NCBI RefSeq assembly: GCF_010730195.1
Contig: NZ_AP022613.1
Location: 682,001-746,000 of the forward strand
Direction: 5' to 3'
DNA: 64,000 nt
Origin: Mycobacterium conspicuum
GTDB taxonomy: Bacteria; Actinomycetota; Actinomycetes; Mycobacteriales; Mycobacteriaceae
The notes under the pieces: model-generated
The model's input: only the letters and a program-made list of their open reading frames with translations
What the model was told of the DNA's origin: nothing
Database searches by the model: none
Part shown: piece after piece, positions 26,000-34,913 of the stretch
Layout of the letters: each line of letters begins with the position of its first letter
Position numbering within the stretch: position 1 is the first letter of the stretch
Translations under genes and position numbers: made by a program

Positions 26000-26092
26000 A
26001 TGGAGGTTCACGAGGACACCAGCGTCGCGCTGACCGCAGCGCTTTTGCCCCTGCCGCGGCGCCTGGCCACGACGTCACCGCAACCGGCGTGA
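26000..26092 (+). CDS. 30-residue ORF coupled to the ATP-grasp gene
   Basis: A small ATG-initiated frame encodes 30 residues. It begins MEVHEDTSVA, has a Leu/Pro/Arg centre (LLPLPRRL) and ends TTSPQPA. Its TGA overlaps the GTG of the ATP-grasp gene (GTGA), so the two are translationally coupled. There is no clear Shine-Dalgarno site. CACAAT lies seven bases before the ATG, a weak -10 that would give a leaderless message. It could be a ribosomally made peptide substrate of the ATP-grasp ligase, or merely a coupling leader ORF. No homologue is recognised. Confidence 0.4.
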   Translation: MEVHEDTSVALTAALLPLPRRLATTSPQPA

Positions 26093-27564
26093 GCGCCACC
26101 GCCGGCGCCCCGGGGCCGCGCCCCCCGCTGAATGGCCTCTCGGACATACGCGCGTTCTTTCACACCAATAAGGTGCCGCTGTACTTCATCTCTCCGACCC
26201 CGTTCAACCTGCTCGGCGTTGACCGCTGGATACGAAACTTCTTCTACCTCACCTACTTTGACTCTTTCGAGGGCACGCACTCGCGGGTGTTCGTGCCGCG
26301 CCGCCGCGACCGCCGCGATTTCGATTCCATGGACGACGTGTGCAGCCACCTGCTGTCCGATCCCGAGACGCTCGACTTCATCGGGGGCAAGGGTCCCGGC
26401 GGCAAATGCTGCTTTGTGATGATGAACGAGGAAATCCAGGCCAAGGCGCGCTCGGCTGGTCTCGAGGTCATGCACCCACCGATCGAGCTACGCAATCGGT
26501 TGGGCTCCAAGATCGTGATGACGCGCCTGGCCGACGAGGCCGGCGTCCCGAGCGTGCCCAACACGATCGGGCGGGCCGGCTCCTACGACGAACTGTTGGC
26601 CCTCGCCCAAGACGCAAACCTGGGAGACGACCTCGTCATCTCGATCGCCTACGGCAACGCCGGCAGCGGGACGTTCTTCGTGCACGGCCAGCGCGACTGG
26701 GACGAGCACGCCGGCGACCTGGTCGGGCAGGAACTCAAGGTGATGAAGCGCATCCGCAACGTCGAGGTGTGCCTCGAGGGCGCCGTGACCCGCCACGGCA
26801 CCGTCGTCGGCCCCGCGATGACCAGTTTGGTCGGCTACTCGGAGCTGACGCCGAGCCGGGGCAGCTGGTGTGGCAACGACATCTGGCACGAGGTGCTGCC
26901 GCCGGCCCAGACGCACGCCGCGCGAGAAATGGTGACCAAGCTCGGCGACGTCATGCGCCGCGAGGGCTACCTCGGCTACTTCGAGGTGGACCTGCTGCAC
27001 GACCTGGACTCCGACGAGCTCTACCTCGGCGAGGTGAATCCGCGGCTGAGCGGCGCCAGCCCGATGACGAACCTGACCACCGAGGCCTACGCCGACATGC
27101 CGCTGTTCCTCTTCCACCTGCTCGAGTACATGGACGTGGAGTACGAGCTCGACATCGACGAGATCAACGCGCGCTGGGAGCGCGGCTACGGCGAGGACGA
27201 GGTCTGGGGCCAGGTGATCATCACCGAGACGTCGCCGGATCTGGAGATCTTCACCGCGACGCCACGCACCGGGGTATGGCGGATCGACGATGACGGCCGG
27301 GTCTCCTTCTCGCGGACCGCCAACGACTGGGCCACGCTGCTCGACGGGTCGGAGGCCTTCTATATGCGGGTCGCGGCGCCCGGCGACCTACGTTCCGAGG
27401 GCGCCCAACTCGGCGTGCTGGTCACCCGCTCGCACCTGCAGACCGACGACTATCAGCTCAGCGAGCGCTGCCAGCGCTGGGTGCGGGGCATGAAGGCGAA
27501 GTTCGTCTCGACGCCGCTGTCGCCGGCCGCGCCGATCGTCTCGCGGCTCGTCGCACGCGCGTGA
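26089..27564 (+). CDS. ATP-grasp ligase (carboxylase-like), accessory
   Basis: 491-residue protein with an ATP-grasp fold. A preATP-grasp region (VPLYFISPTPFNLLGVDRW) is followed by KIVMTRLADEAGVPSVPNT (ATP-grasp entry helix) and VISIAYGNAGSGTFFV (glycine-rich loop). The metal-binding LGEVNPRLSGASP has Glu315 and Asn317. Enzymes of this fold join a carboxylate to an amine or thiol through an acyl phosphate; the substrate is unknown. There is no signal peptide, so it is cytosolic. Overlapping starts tie it to a 30-residue ORF upstream and a serine hydrolase downstream. The module is not part of the usual esxT-rplM junction, by recall of M. tuberculosis. Confidence 0.85.
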   Translation: MSATAGAPGPRPPLNGLSDIRAFFHTNKVPLYFISPTPFNLLGVDRWIRNFFYLTYFDSFEGTHSRVFVPRRRDRRDFDSMDDVCSHLLSDPETLDFIGGKGPGGKCCFVMMNEEIQAKARSAGLEVMHPPIELRNRLGSKIVMTRLADEAGVPSVPNTIGRAGSYDELLALAQDANLGDDLVISIAYGNAGSGTFFVHGQRDWDEHAGDLVGQELKVMKRIRNVEVCLEGAVTRHGTVVGPAMTSLVGYSELTPSRGSWCGNDIWHEVLPPAQTHAAREMVTKLGDVMRREGYLGYFEVDLLHDLDSDELYLGEVNPRLSGASPMTNLTTEAYADMPLFLFHLLEYMDVEYELDIDEINARWERGYGEDEVWGQVIITETSPDLEIFTATPRTGVWRIDDDGRVSFSRTANDWATLLDGSEAFYMRVAAPGDLRSEGAQLGVLVTRSHLQTDDYQLSERCQRWVRGMKAKFVSTPLSPAAPIVSRLVARA

Positions 27565-28742
27565 GCGAAGCCCCGGCCGGTATCTCCCTGGACAACTGGC
27601 TGTCGGCGCCGTACGCGCACTGGTCCTTCCAGCACGTCGACGACTTCGTGCCGACCGCGCCCATCTCACGCGGGACCGGGCCCGTCGCGTCGCTGCCCAC
27701 CGCCACCGCCCCGATCGCCGACATCGCAACGACCACCACGGACGGTTCCTCCACCACCGTCGGCGCGGTGATGGCCGCCACCGCCACCGACGGCTGGGCC
27801 GTCGCCCACCGCGGTGCGTTGGTGGCCGAGGAATACCTGGACGGCATGAGCGCGCAAACCCGGCACCTGCTGTTCTCGGTGAGCAAGTCGCTGGTGGCCG
27901 CGGTGGTCGGAGCGCTGCACGAGGCCGGCGCCATCGACCCGGACGCACCGGTCACGGCCTACGTGCCCGCCCTGGCGAACTGCGGCTATGCGGGGGCGAC
28001 GGTGCGTCACCTGCTGGACATGAGGTCGGGCATCGCGTTCTCGGAGAATCCCCTCGACCCGACCGCGGAAATCCACCTTCTCGATCAGGCGATGGGGTGG
28101 GCGCCAAGGACCGTGGATGGCCCCGCGACGCTGCAGGATTTCCTGCTCACCCTGCGGCAGAAGTCGGCGCACGGCGGCCCCTTCGAATATCGCTCTTGCG
28201 AAACCGACGTGCTCGGCTGGATTTGCGAGGTAGCCGGCGGCCGGCGGATGCCCGAACTGATGTCGGAGCTGCTGTGGAGCCGCATCGGGGCCCAATGCGA
28301 CGCCACCATCGCCGTCGACGCGGTCGGCACCGGGTTTTTCGACGGCGGCGTCAGCGCCTGCCTGACCGACATGATCCGGTTCGGGACGCTGCTGTTGCGC
28401 GACGGCGTCTCGTTGACGGGCGAGCAGGTGGTGCCGGCGGCGTGGATCGCCGACACCCTCGACGGGGGCCCCGGCTCGCGCGCGGCGTTCGCCGCCTGCC
28501 CCGGGGACACCGAACTGCCCGGCGGGATGTACCGCAACCAGGTGTGGGTTCCTTATCCGGGCAGCAACGTCGTGTTGTGCCTGGGCATGTGCGGCCAGAT
28601 GATCTACGTCAACCGCGCCGCGGAGGTCGTCGCCGCCAAGGTGTCCACCCAGCCGCACTCGCACGAGCCGCACATGTTGGACACACTGCGCGCATTCGAT
28701 GCGGTGGCGGCCGTTTTGACCTGCGGGGACGCCGGTCGGTAA
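27561..28742 (+). CDS. SxxK serine hydrolase (beta-lactamase/6-aminohexanoate hydrolase-like)
   Basis: 393-residue penicillin-binding-protein-fold hydrolase. The nucleophile motif SVSK is at residues 106-109 (LLFSVSKSLVAAVVG). The second motif is Tyr210 in YRSCETD, and the third region is around GMCGQMIYVN. No signal peptide is seen, so it should act in the cytosol, on small amides or peptides rather than cell wall. Its GTG overlaps the ATP-grasp stop (GTGA). A ligase and an amidase in one coupled operon suggest synthesis and trimming or release of an amide product. It is followed by the 130-bp rplM leader. Confidence 0.85.
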   Translation: MSEAPAGISLDNWLSAPYAHWSFQHVDDFVPTAPISRGTGPVASLPTATAPIADIATTTTDGSSTTVGAVMAATATDGWAVAHRGALVAEEYLDGMSAQTRHLLFSVSKSLVAAVVGALHEAGAIDPDAPVTAYVPALANCGYAGATVRHLLDMRSGIAFSENPLDPTAEIHLLDQAMGWAPRTVDGPATLQDFLLTLRQKSAHGGPFEYRSCETDVLGWICEVAGGRRMPELMSELLWSRIGAQCDATIAVDAVGTGFFDGGVSACLTDMIRFGTLLLRDGVSLTGEQVVPAAWIADTLDGGPGSRAAFAACPGDTELPGGMYRNQVWVPYPGSNVVLCLGMCGQMIYVNRAAEVVAAKVSTQPHSHEPHMLDTLRAFDAVAAVLTCGDAGR

Positions 28743-28872
28743 GCTGCTCGGTTGGCGTGCGGTACGCCAGGGTCCTCGGGTCAATGCTGGTCGCCGAGAT
28801 CAACCCAACCGTCAACGCCTGACCGGTACCCGGGTCACCCGGGATCCACCTCGAGATAGAAGAAGGTAAGCG

Positions 28873-29316
28873 GTGCCCACATATGCGCCCAAGGCGGGTG
28901 ACACCACGCGGTCGTGGTACGTCATCGACGCCACGGACGTGGTGCTTGGTCGCCTTGCCGTCGCAGCAGCCACGCTGCTCCGCGGCAAGCACAAGCCGAC
29001 GTTCGCTCCCAATGTCGACGGCGGCGACTTCGTCATCGTCATCAACGCCGACAAGGTCGCCATCGGCGGCGACAAACTGCAGCAGAAAATCGCTTACCGC
29101 CACTCCGGATACCCCGGCGGCCTGCACAAGCGCACCATCGGTGAGCTGATGCAAAAGCAGGCCGACCGCGTGGTCGAAAAGGCGATCGTCGGCATGCTGC
29201 CCAAGAACAAGCTGAGCCGCCAGATCCAGCGCAAGCTGCACGTCTACGCCGGCCCGCAGCATCCGCACGCCGCGCAGAAGCCGGTTCCGTTCGAGATCAA
29301 GCAGGTGGCCCAGTGA
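28873..29316 (+). CDS. rplM: 50S ribosomal protein L13
   Basis: 147-residue early-assembly large-subunit protein, GTG start preceded by AGAAGG. Core motifs are WYVIDATDVVLGRLA, LLRGKHKPTFAPNVDGGDFV and KRTIGELMQKQADRVVEKA. It overlaps rpsI by 4 bp (GTGA). The 130-bp leader upstream separates it from the accessory serine hydrolase gene and should hold its own promoter. Confidence 0.98.
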   Translation: MPTYAPKAGDTTRSWYVIDATDVVLGRLAVAAATLLRGKHKPTFAPNVDGGDFVIVINADKVAIGGDKLQQKIAYRHSGYPGGLHKRTIGELMQKQADRVVEKAIVGMLPKNKLSRQIQRKLHVYAGPQHPHAAQKPVPFEIKQVAQ

Positions 29317-29846
29317 CCGAGACCGAAACCAGCCTGGAAACCGACGAGCCCACCCTGGAACCCACCCAAGCTCCCGAAGCCGAAGCGGTGGAGGTCGTCG
29401 AAGAGGTGGACACCCCCGTCGAAAGCCCGGCGCCCAAGCGCACCGAGTCCTTCGTGTTCGAGCGCCCCATTCAGACCGTCGGCCGCCGCAAGGAGGCGGT
29501 GGTCCGGGTGCGCCTGGTGCCCGGCACCGGCAAGTTCGACCTCAACGGCCGCAGCCTGGAGGACTACTTCCCCAACAAGGTGCACCAGCAGCTGATCAAG
29601 GCCCCGCTGGTCACCGTGGACCGGGTCGAGAGCTTCGACATCTTCGCCCTGCTGCATGGCGGCGGCCCGTCGGGCCAGGCCGGTGCGCTTCGCCTGGGCA
29701 TCGCCCGGGCGCTGATCCTGGCGTCGCCGGAGGACCGGCCCCCGCTGAAGAAGGCCGGCTTCCTCACCCGCGACCCGCGCGCCACCGAGCGCAAGAAGTA
29801 CGGCCTGAAGAAGGCCCGCAAGGCGCCGCAGTACAGCAAGCGCTGA
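29313..29846 (+). CDS. rpsI: 30S ribosomal protein S9
   Basis: 177 residues: an acidic, low-complexity N-terminal extension of about 45 residues, then the S9 core (VGRRKEAVVRVRLVPGTGKF) ending in the tRNA-contacting tail KAPQYSKR. The long N-terminus is typical of mycobacterial S9. GTG start coupled to rplM. A 160-bp gap follows before glmM. Confidence 0.98.
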   Translation: MTETETSLETDEPTLEPTQAPEAEAVEVVEEVDTPVESPAPKRTESFVFERPIQTVGRRKEAVVRVRLVPGTGKFDLNGRSLEDYFPNKVHQQLIKAPLVTVDRVESFDIFALLHGGGPSGQAGALRLGIARALILASPEDRPPLKKAGFLTRDPRATERKKYGLKKARKAPQYSKR

Positions 29847-30006
29847 TCGGCGATCACTTTCTGGATGCAACGGCGCATCGCGTGCATAGCCCGCGGCGTG
29901 TCGGCGCACAATTGTGCGCTGTTTGGGCCAGAAAAGAGTGGGCACGTTAGGTCGGGTATAGGCCCTGTTATTGGTCTGAGCCCAGCAATGTGGGAGGTTT
30001 GTCCGC

Positions 30007-31344
30007 ATGGGTCGACTGTTCGGCACCGACGGGGTTCGCGGGGTCGCCAACCGCGAGCTGACCGCCGAGCTGGCGTTGGCGCTGGGTGCGGCGGCGGCCC
30101 GGAGGCTGGCGGCGTCGAGCGATCTGCGCAGGCGGGTCGCGGTGATCGGCCGCGATCCGCGGGCCAGCGGCGAGATGCTGGAGGCCGCCGTCATCGCCGG
30201 ACTCACCAGCGAGGGCATCGACGCGCTGCGGGTCGGGGTGTTGCCCACGCCCGCGGTGGCGTACCTGACCGGCGCGTATGACGCCGACTTCGGCGTGATG
30301 ATCTCGGCGTCACACAACCCGATGCCCGACAACGGGATCAAGATCTTCGGACCCCGCGGACACAAACTGGACGACGACACCGAGGACCAGATCGAGGAAC
30401 TCGTCGCCGCCGGCCCCGGGTTGCGCCCCGTCGGCGCCGGGCTCGGTCGCGTCATCGACGCCGAGGACGCGGCGGAGCGCTACCTGCGCCACCTGAGCAA
30501 GGCCAGCACCGGCACGCTCGACAAGCTGACCGTGGTCGTCGACTGCGCGCACGGCGCCGCGTCGTCGGTGGCGCCGCGGGCCTACCGCGCGGCCGGTGCC
30601 CGGGTCATCGCGATCAACGCGGAGCCCAACGGCATCAACATCAATGACGACTGCGGATCGACCCACCTCGACTCGCTGCGCTCGGCGGTCCTCGCCCACC
30701 ACGCCGACCTGGGCCTGGCGCATGACGGCGATGCCGACCGGTGCCTGGCCATCGACGCCAACGGCGACCTGGTCGACGGCGACGCCATCATGGTGGTGCT
30801 CGCGCTGGCGATGAAGGAGGCCGGCGAACTGGCCGGCGACACCGTGGTCGCCACCGTGATGAGCAACCTCGGGCTGCACCTGGCGATGCGGTCGGCCGGG
30901 GTCAGGGTGCGCACGACGGGCGTCGGCGACCGCTACGTCCTCGAGGAGTTACGCGCCGGCGACTTCAGCCTCGGTGGCGAGCAGTCCGGACACATCGTGA
31001 TGCCGGCGCTGGGCTCGACCGGCGACGGCATCGTCACGGGACTGCGATTGATGGCGCGCATGGCGCAGACCGGCTCGTCGCTGGCCGAACTCGCGTCGAC
31101 GATAAAGTCGCTGCCGCAGGTGCTGATCAACGTCCAGGTCGCCGATAAGGCGACCGCCGCCGCCGCGCCGGCGGTGCGCACGGCGGTCGACGAGGCCGAG
31201 GCCGAACTGGGCGACACCGGCCGAATCTTGTTGCGCCCCTCGGGAACTGAACCCATGATCCGGGTCATGGTGGAAGCGGCCGACGAAGACGTCGCCCACC
31301 GGGTGGCGACTCGTGTTGCCGACGCGGTGAGTTCGCAGCGCTAA
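30007..31344 (+). CDS. glmM: phosphoglucosamine mutase
   Basis: Interconverts glucosamine-6- and -1-phosphate on the way to UDP-GlcNAc for peptidoglycan. The 445 residues carry the N-terminal FGTDGVRGVAN, phosphoserine loop ISASHNPMPDNGIK with Ser102, the metal loop DGDADRC and the phosphate-binding RPSGTEPMIRV. It forms a pathway pair with glmS further along the window. Start ATG with GGAGG six to ten bases upstream. Confidence 0.98.
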   Translation: MGRLFGTDGVRGVANRELTAELALALGAAAARRLAASSDLRRRVAVIGRDPRASGEMLEAAVIAGLTSEGIDALRVGVLPTPAVAYLTGAYDADFGVMISASHNPMPDNGIKIFGPRGHKLDDDTEDQIEELVAAGPGLRPVGAGLGRVIDAEDAAERYLRHLSKASTGTLDKLTVVVDCAHGAASSVAPRAYRAAGARVIAINAEPNGININDDCGSTHLDSLRSAVLAHHADLGLAHDGDADRCLAIDANGDLVDGDAIMVVLALAMKEAGELAGDTVVATVMSNLGLHLAMRSAGVRVRTTGVGDRYVLEELRAGDFSLGGEQSGHIVMPALGSTGDGIVTGLRLMARMAQTGSSLAELASTIKSLPQVLINVQVADKATAAAAPAVRTAVDEAEAELGDTGRILLRPSGTEPMIRVMVEAADEDVAHRVATRVADAVSSQR

Positions 31345-31389
31345 TTCTTTTGCGGGAACTCCCGCGCCTTGTCCGGCGTCGGAATAGGC

Positions 31390-31698
31390 ATGAGACCCGA
31401 CAGCCGTTCCACCGGTATCGACACCGGCGCCGTGCACGCGATCGCCGAGCGGTTCGGTGACGCCGCCGAACTCCTCGACGCCGCCGTCTATGACCACATG
31501 GCCGCCCTCGCGTTCGGCGGGTCCGGCGCGGGCCGCGCCCACACCGCGAGCGGCGACGCGTTACGCGGCGCGCTGGACCGGTTGACGGCCGAGGTGTCGC
31601 GGTGGTCGCGGGCCGCCGTCGAGATCGCCGTCGCCATGCGGGCCAGCGCCAACCGCTACGCCGACGCCGACGGGTATGCCGCGGCGCGGATCGCCTGA
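31390..31698 (+). CDS. EspC-family small protein (Rv3440c-like)
   Basis: 102-residue helical protein starting MRPDSRSTGIDTGAVHAIAE. Its two-helix layout and size suit the type VII secretion target (EspC/DUF2580) group, and it matches recalled Rv3440c by position after glmM. ATG at 31390 is preferred to an upstream TTG. The next gene starts two bases after its stop. The pair resembles EspC-EspA-type partners and may be exported by an ESX system; this is inference from architecture. Confidence 0.7.
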   Translation: MRPDSRSTGIDTGAVHAIAERFGDAAELLDAAVYDHMAALAFGGSGAGRAHTASGDALRGALDRLTAEVSRWSRAAVEIAVAMRASANRYADADGYAAARIA

Positions 31699-31700
31699 TC

Positions 31701-33005
31701 ATGGCCGAGCGGTTCGACGTCGCCGGCCGCCTCGCCGAGGGCCGGCCGGCCGTCGAACACACCCAGGCCTACGTGCGGGCGTGTCAGGTGCTGGGCTATC
31801 ACGATCCCGAATTGACTTCCCGCCCAAACCAAATCAGAGATTGGTACGACAGCGAGCAAGGGCTCGACCTGCACGCGCTCGACGGCGACTGTGCGCGGCT
31901 GCGGGCGGCGGCCGGGGCGGTCACCGAAGCGCTGCGGATGCAGCGCGCCCAAGTCGACGAGCTGGCGGCGGCGTGGACCGGGCCCGGGGCGGAGTCCGCG
32001 CTCGCCTTTCTGCAGCGCCACTGCGATGCGGCCAACGCGGTGGCCACCGAGATCCGCGCGGCGGCCCAGCGTTGCGAGTCGCTGCGCGACAACCTGTGGC
32101 ACCTTGTCGACGTCAAGGTCGCGACGGCCACCGCCATCGACGATCGCACCGCGGCGAACCGGCCCGCGTGGCTGGCCGCGGCCGCCGCGGTCACCGACGG
32201 AGACCGGCCCGCTGGCGAACTGGTCCAACAGCAGATAAAACCCTACGTGGACAACGACATTCGCGTCGAATGGCTGGCCGCGATGCGGTCGGCGCGGGCC
32301 GGGGTAGCGACGGCCTATGACATGGTGATCGACAAGTTCGCCGCGGCCGCACCGGTCTATTTTGAGATCCCCGAGGACCTCCGGCCCGACCGCGCCCCGC
32401 TTCAGCCGGCGAGCGCACCGCCCGTGAGCGCGACGCCCGCGCCCGCGCGTCCCACCCTGGTCCCCGAGCCGGCGCCGGCTGAAGTTGCCCCACCTCCCGC
32501 GCCGGCCGCGACATCCGCGCCGCCCGTGCCACTCGCGGCGCCGGACTTGGGCACCGGGCTGGGAGATGCGTCGGCGCTGCCCGCTGGTCTCGGTGGTACC
32601 TCCGGCCCCGACGGACTGGGCGGGCTCGGCGGGCTGGGTGGGCTGGGCGGCCTCGCGAATCGGATCATCGACGAGTTGAGTGGGCTGCTGGGTTCGGACG
32701 ATCCGTCGGGGCTTGACGACGCGCCGGACCCCGACGACACCGACGCCGACGACACCGACGCAGAAGACACCGACGACACCGACCACCCCGCCGACGACAA
32801 AGCCGACGATGACGAGGAGTCCGATCCCGAGCCGGACAAGCCCGACGAAAGCCAGAACGTCGTGGCCGAGGAGGCCGCCCCGGACGACGCGCCGCCGCCG
32901 GCCACGCCACCGATCGACGCGCCGCCGCCGGTAGCCGCGCCGCCGCCGGGTGCAAAGACCCCGTGTGAGATCGCGGCCGACGAGCTGCCGAAGGCGGGGC
33001 AGTGA
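31701..33005 (+). CDS. EspA-like Ala/Pro-rich protein (Rv3439c-like)
   Basis: 434 residues. The N-terminal half (about 1-230) is alpha-helical and includes AAWTGPGAESALAFL, a WxG-like turn of the type found in ESX substrates. The C-terminal half is low complexity: Pro/Ala-rich, then GLGGLGGLGG, then an Asp-rich stretch (DPDDTDADDTDAEDTDD), then Pro/Ala again, ending PCEIAADELPKAGQ. No signal peptide. Paired with the EspC-like gene, it is a plausible type VII secreted protein, though no ESX genes lie nearby. It is convergent with the LLM gene, 6 bp between stops. Confidence 0.75.
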   Translation: MAERFDVAGRLAEGRPAVEHTQAYVRACQVLGYHDPELTSRPNQIRDWYDSEQGLDLHALDGDCARLRAAAGAVTEALRMQRAQVDELAAAWTGPGAESALAFLQRHCDAANAVATEIRAAAQRCESLRDNLWHLVDVKVATATAIDDRTAANRPAWLAAAAAVTDGDRPAGELVQQQIKPYVDNDIRVEWLAAMRSARAGVATAYDMVIDKFAAAAPVYFEIPEDLRPDRAPLQPASAPPVSATPAPARPTLVPEPAPAEVAPPPAPAATSAPPVPLAAPDLGTGLGDASALPAGLGGTSGPDGLGGLGGLGGLGGLANRIIDELSGLLGSDDPSGLDDAPDPDDTDADDTDAEDTDDTDHPADDKADDDEESDPEPDKPDESQNVVAEEAAPDDAPPPATPPIDAPPPVAAPPPGAKTPCEIAADELPKAGQ

Positions 33006-33011
33006 TCCCGC

Positions 33012-34055
33012 TCAGGCGGGGCGCAGCTCGAGCACTTCCTCGACGTAGCGCATGGCTTCGGCGGAGTCGGCCGCCAGCGGGCTCACCAGCATCGTCGTCA
33101 CCCCGGCCTCGGCGAACGCGGCCAGCCGTTCGGCGACGAATCCGCGCGGGCCGATCAGCGAGAGTCCACGCACCAATTCGTCGGGCACCGCCTCGATGGC
33201 CTCACGCTTGCGCCCGGCCAAGTACAGCTCCTGGATCCGGTCGGCGACTTCGCCGTACCCGTAGCGGGTGGCCACGTTGTGGTAGAAGTTCCGTCCCTTG
33301 GCGCCCATGCCGCCGAGGTACAGACCCAGTTGCGGTTTGGTCCACGCCAGCCGCTCCTCGACGTCGTCGCCGATGGCCAGCGACGCGTGCACCATGACAT
33401 CGAGGGGGCCGAGGGCGGGGTCGCGCTTGGCGGCGCCCGCCGCCAGCGCCCCACCCCAGATCGACGATGCCTTTTCGGGATAGAAGAAGACCGGGTGCCA
33501 GCCCTCGGCGATCTCGGCGGTCAGCTCGACATTCTTGGGGCCCAGCGCCGCGATCAGAATCGGAATGCGTTCGCGCACAGGGTGATTGATGAGCTGAAGG
33601 GCCTTGCCCAAACCGGTTCCGCGGTCGGCGGGCAGCGGCAGCTGATAGTGCTTGCCGTCATACCGCACCCGTTCGCGCCGCCACACCTGCCGGCAGATCT
33701 CCACGATCTCGCGGGTGCGTTCGATCGGCGCGTCGAACTCGACACCGTGAAATCCCTCGATCACCTGAGGCCCGGACGTGCCGATGCCGAGGCGAAACCG
33801 GCCGTCGGACACGAAATCCAGCCCCGCCGCGGTCATCGCCAACAGCGACGGCGTGCGGATGTAAATGGGGAACACACCCGAGGCCAATTCCACGGTGTTG
33901 GTCTTGGCCGCCAGGTACCCGAGTTGGCTGACCGCGTCATAGGAGTAGGCCTCGGCCACCACGGCGATGTCGAGACCCGACTTCTCGAGCGCAACGACGC
34001 GGTCGACGGCCTCGTGAAATCCGCGGGAGTAATCCAGGGCAATGCCGATGCGCAT
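33012..34055 (-). CDS. LLM-class F420-dependent oxidoreductase
   Basis: 347-residue TIM-barrel LLM protein, starting MRIGIALDYSRGFHEAVDRV. Features include GLDIAVVAEAYSYD, TNTVELASGVFPIYIRTP and GRFRLGIGTSGPQVIEG. The closest recalled class is the F420-dependent Rv3520c-like group. Its start lies 9 bp after the alpha/beta-hydrolase stop and follows AAGGAG, so the two are co-translated. Substrate unknown; pairing with a lipid- or ester-acting hydrolase fold hints at metabolism of an acyl or ketone compound. Confidence 0.85.
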   Translation of the reverse strand: MRIGIALDYSRGFHEAVDRVVALEKSGLDIAVVAEAYSYDAVSQLGYLAAKTNTVELASGVFPIYIRTPSLLAMTAAGLDFVSDGRFRLGIGTSGPQVIEGFHGVEFDAPIERTREIVEICRQVWRRERVRYDGKHYQLPLPADRGTGLGKALQLINHPVRERIPILIAALGPKNVELTAEIAEGWHPVFFYPEKASSIWGGALAAGAAKRDPALGPLDVMVHASLAIGDDVEERLAWTKPQLGLYLGGMGAKGRNFYHNVATRYGYGEVADRIQELYLAGRKREAIEAVPDELVRGLSLIGPRGFVAERLAAFAEAGVTTMLVSPLAADSAEAMRYVEEVLELRPA

Positions 34056-34064
34056 CAACGCTCC

Positions 34065-34904
34065 TTACTTCAGCAGCGCGACGATCTTTTCTTCCGGGGT
34101 AACCGGTTCCGCGTCGGGGTCCACCGGCACGGTCCGCGGCAGTTGCACGTCCGGGTCGGCGAAGTCGCGGTAGGTCTTGTCGCCGGCGAGCGTGGCAAGC
34201 AGATAGCCGGTGATCAGTGCCCGCACCGCCTTTTGCGTGCCGCGGTGCGGGCCGCCGAGCCCGATCGCCTGCGTCAGTCGCCGACCCTCGGCCAGACCCG
34301 CGGCTTCACCCTTTTTGACGATGCGCAACGTGGCCGCCTTCCACACCGCGGACAACGCGAGGGCGTTGGCGTTCAACGCGGTCGGGTCCGCGGGCGTGGT
34401 CAGGATCAAACCCGGGACCTTCAGCGTCGCGGCGGGCTGCTCGGGCGGGGGACTGGTGAACGTCGGGAAGATCGCCGTCACGGCCGCCAGCTTGGCGGGC
34501 ATGCCCGCCGCGGCGAACACCGCGGCCGAGCCGCCGAACCCATGACCCACCACGCCGAGCTTGGCCGGGTGCACGCTGATCTTGCCCGGTCCGAGTCGCA
34601 CCCCCGCCACGATGTCCAACGCCGTGCCCAGGTCGAAGGCCAGGTTGAGCACCGAAGGCGCCAGCCCCCGCTGCGTGTCGGGCGCCCCGGCCACGATGCC
34701 CCACGATGCCAGATGCTCCAGCAGACCCGAATAACGGTCGGCACCGGTAAGCCAATCGTGGCCGAACGCGACCGCGGGCAGGTTCAGCCCCGCTTCGGGG
34801 GTGTACACCACTCCCGGCAAGCCGGCGAAGGCCAGGTCACCTCGCAAAACCCGGTGCGGACCACGGCGGGTGAGGGCGGCGAAGAGCTTGCGGGTGCGGG
34901 CCAC
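34065..34904 (-). CDS. alpha/beta-hydrolase-fold protein lacking nucleophile Ser
   Basis: 279 residues with a dienelactone-hydrolase/PET-hydrolase-like layout: PAVAFGHDWLTGADRYSGLLEHLASWGIV (in part), then the nucleophile elbow and a late core. The elbow reads GHGFGG at residues 120-125, where active enzymes have GHSxGG. The serine is therefore missing, unless a nearby residue substitutes. The protein may be a non-enzymatic binding fold. GTG start. It sits between a 75-residue ORF and an LLM oxidoreductase in a three-gene minus-strand operon. The recalled Rv3438 position in M. tuberculosis is comparable. Confidence 0.75.
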   Translation of the reverse strand: MARTRKLFAALTRRGPHRVLRGDLAFAGLPGVVYTPEAGLNLPAVAFGHDWLTGADRYSGLLEHLASWGIVAGAPDTQRGLAPSVLNLAFDLGTALDIVAGVRLGPGKISVHPAKLGVVGHGFGGSAAVFAAAGMPAKLAAVTAIFPTFTSPPPEQPAATLKVPGLILTTPADPTALNANALALSAVWKAATLRIVKKGEAAGLAEGRRLTQAIGLGGPHRGTQKAVRALITGYLLATLAGDKTYRDFADPDVQLPRTVPVDPDAEPVTPEEKIVALLK

Positions 34905-34913
34905 CCCTAGACG

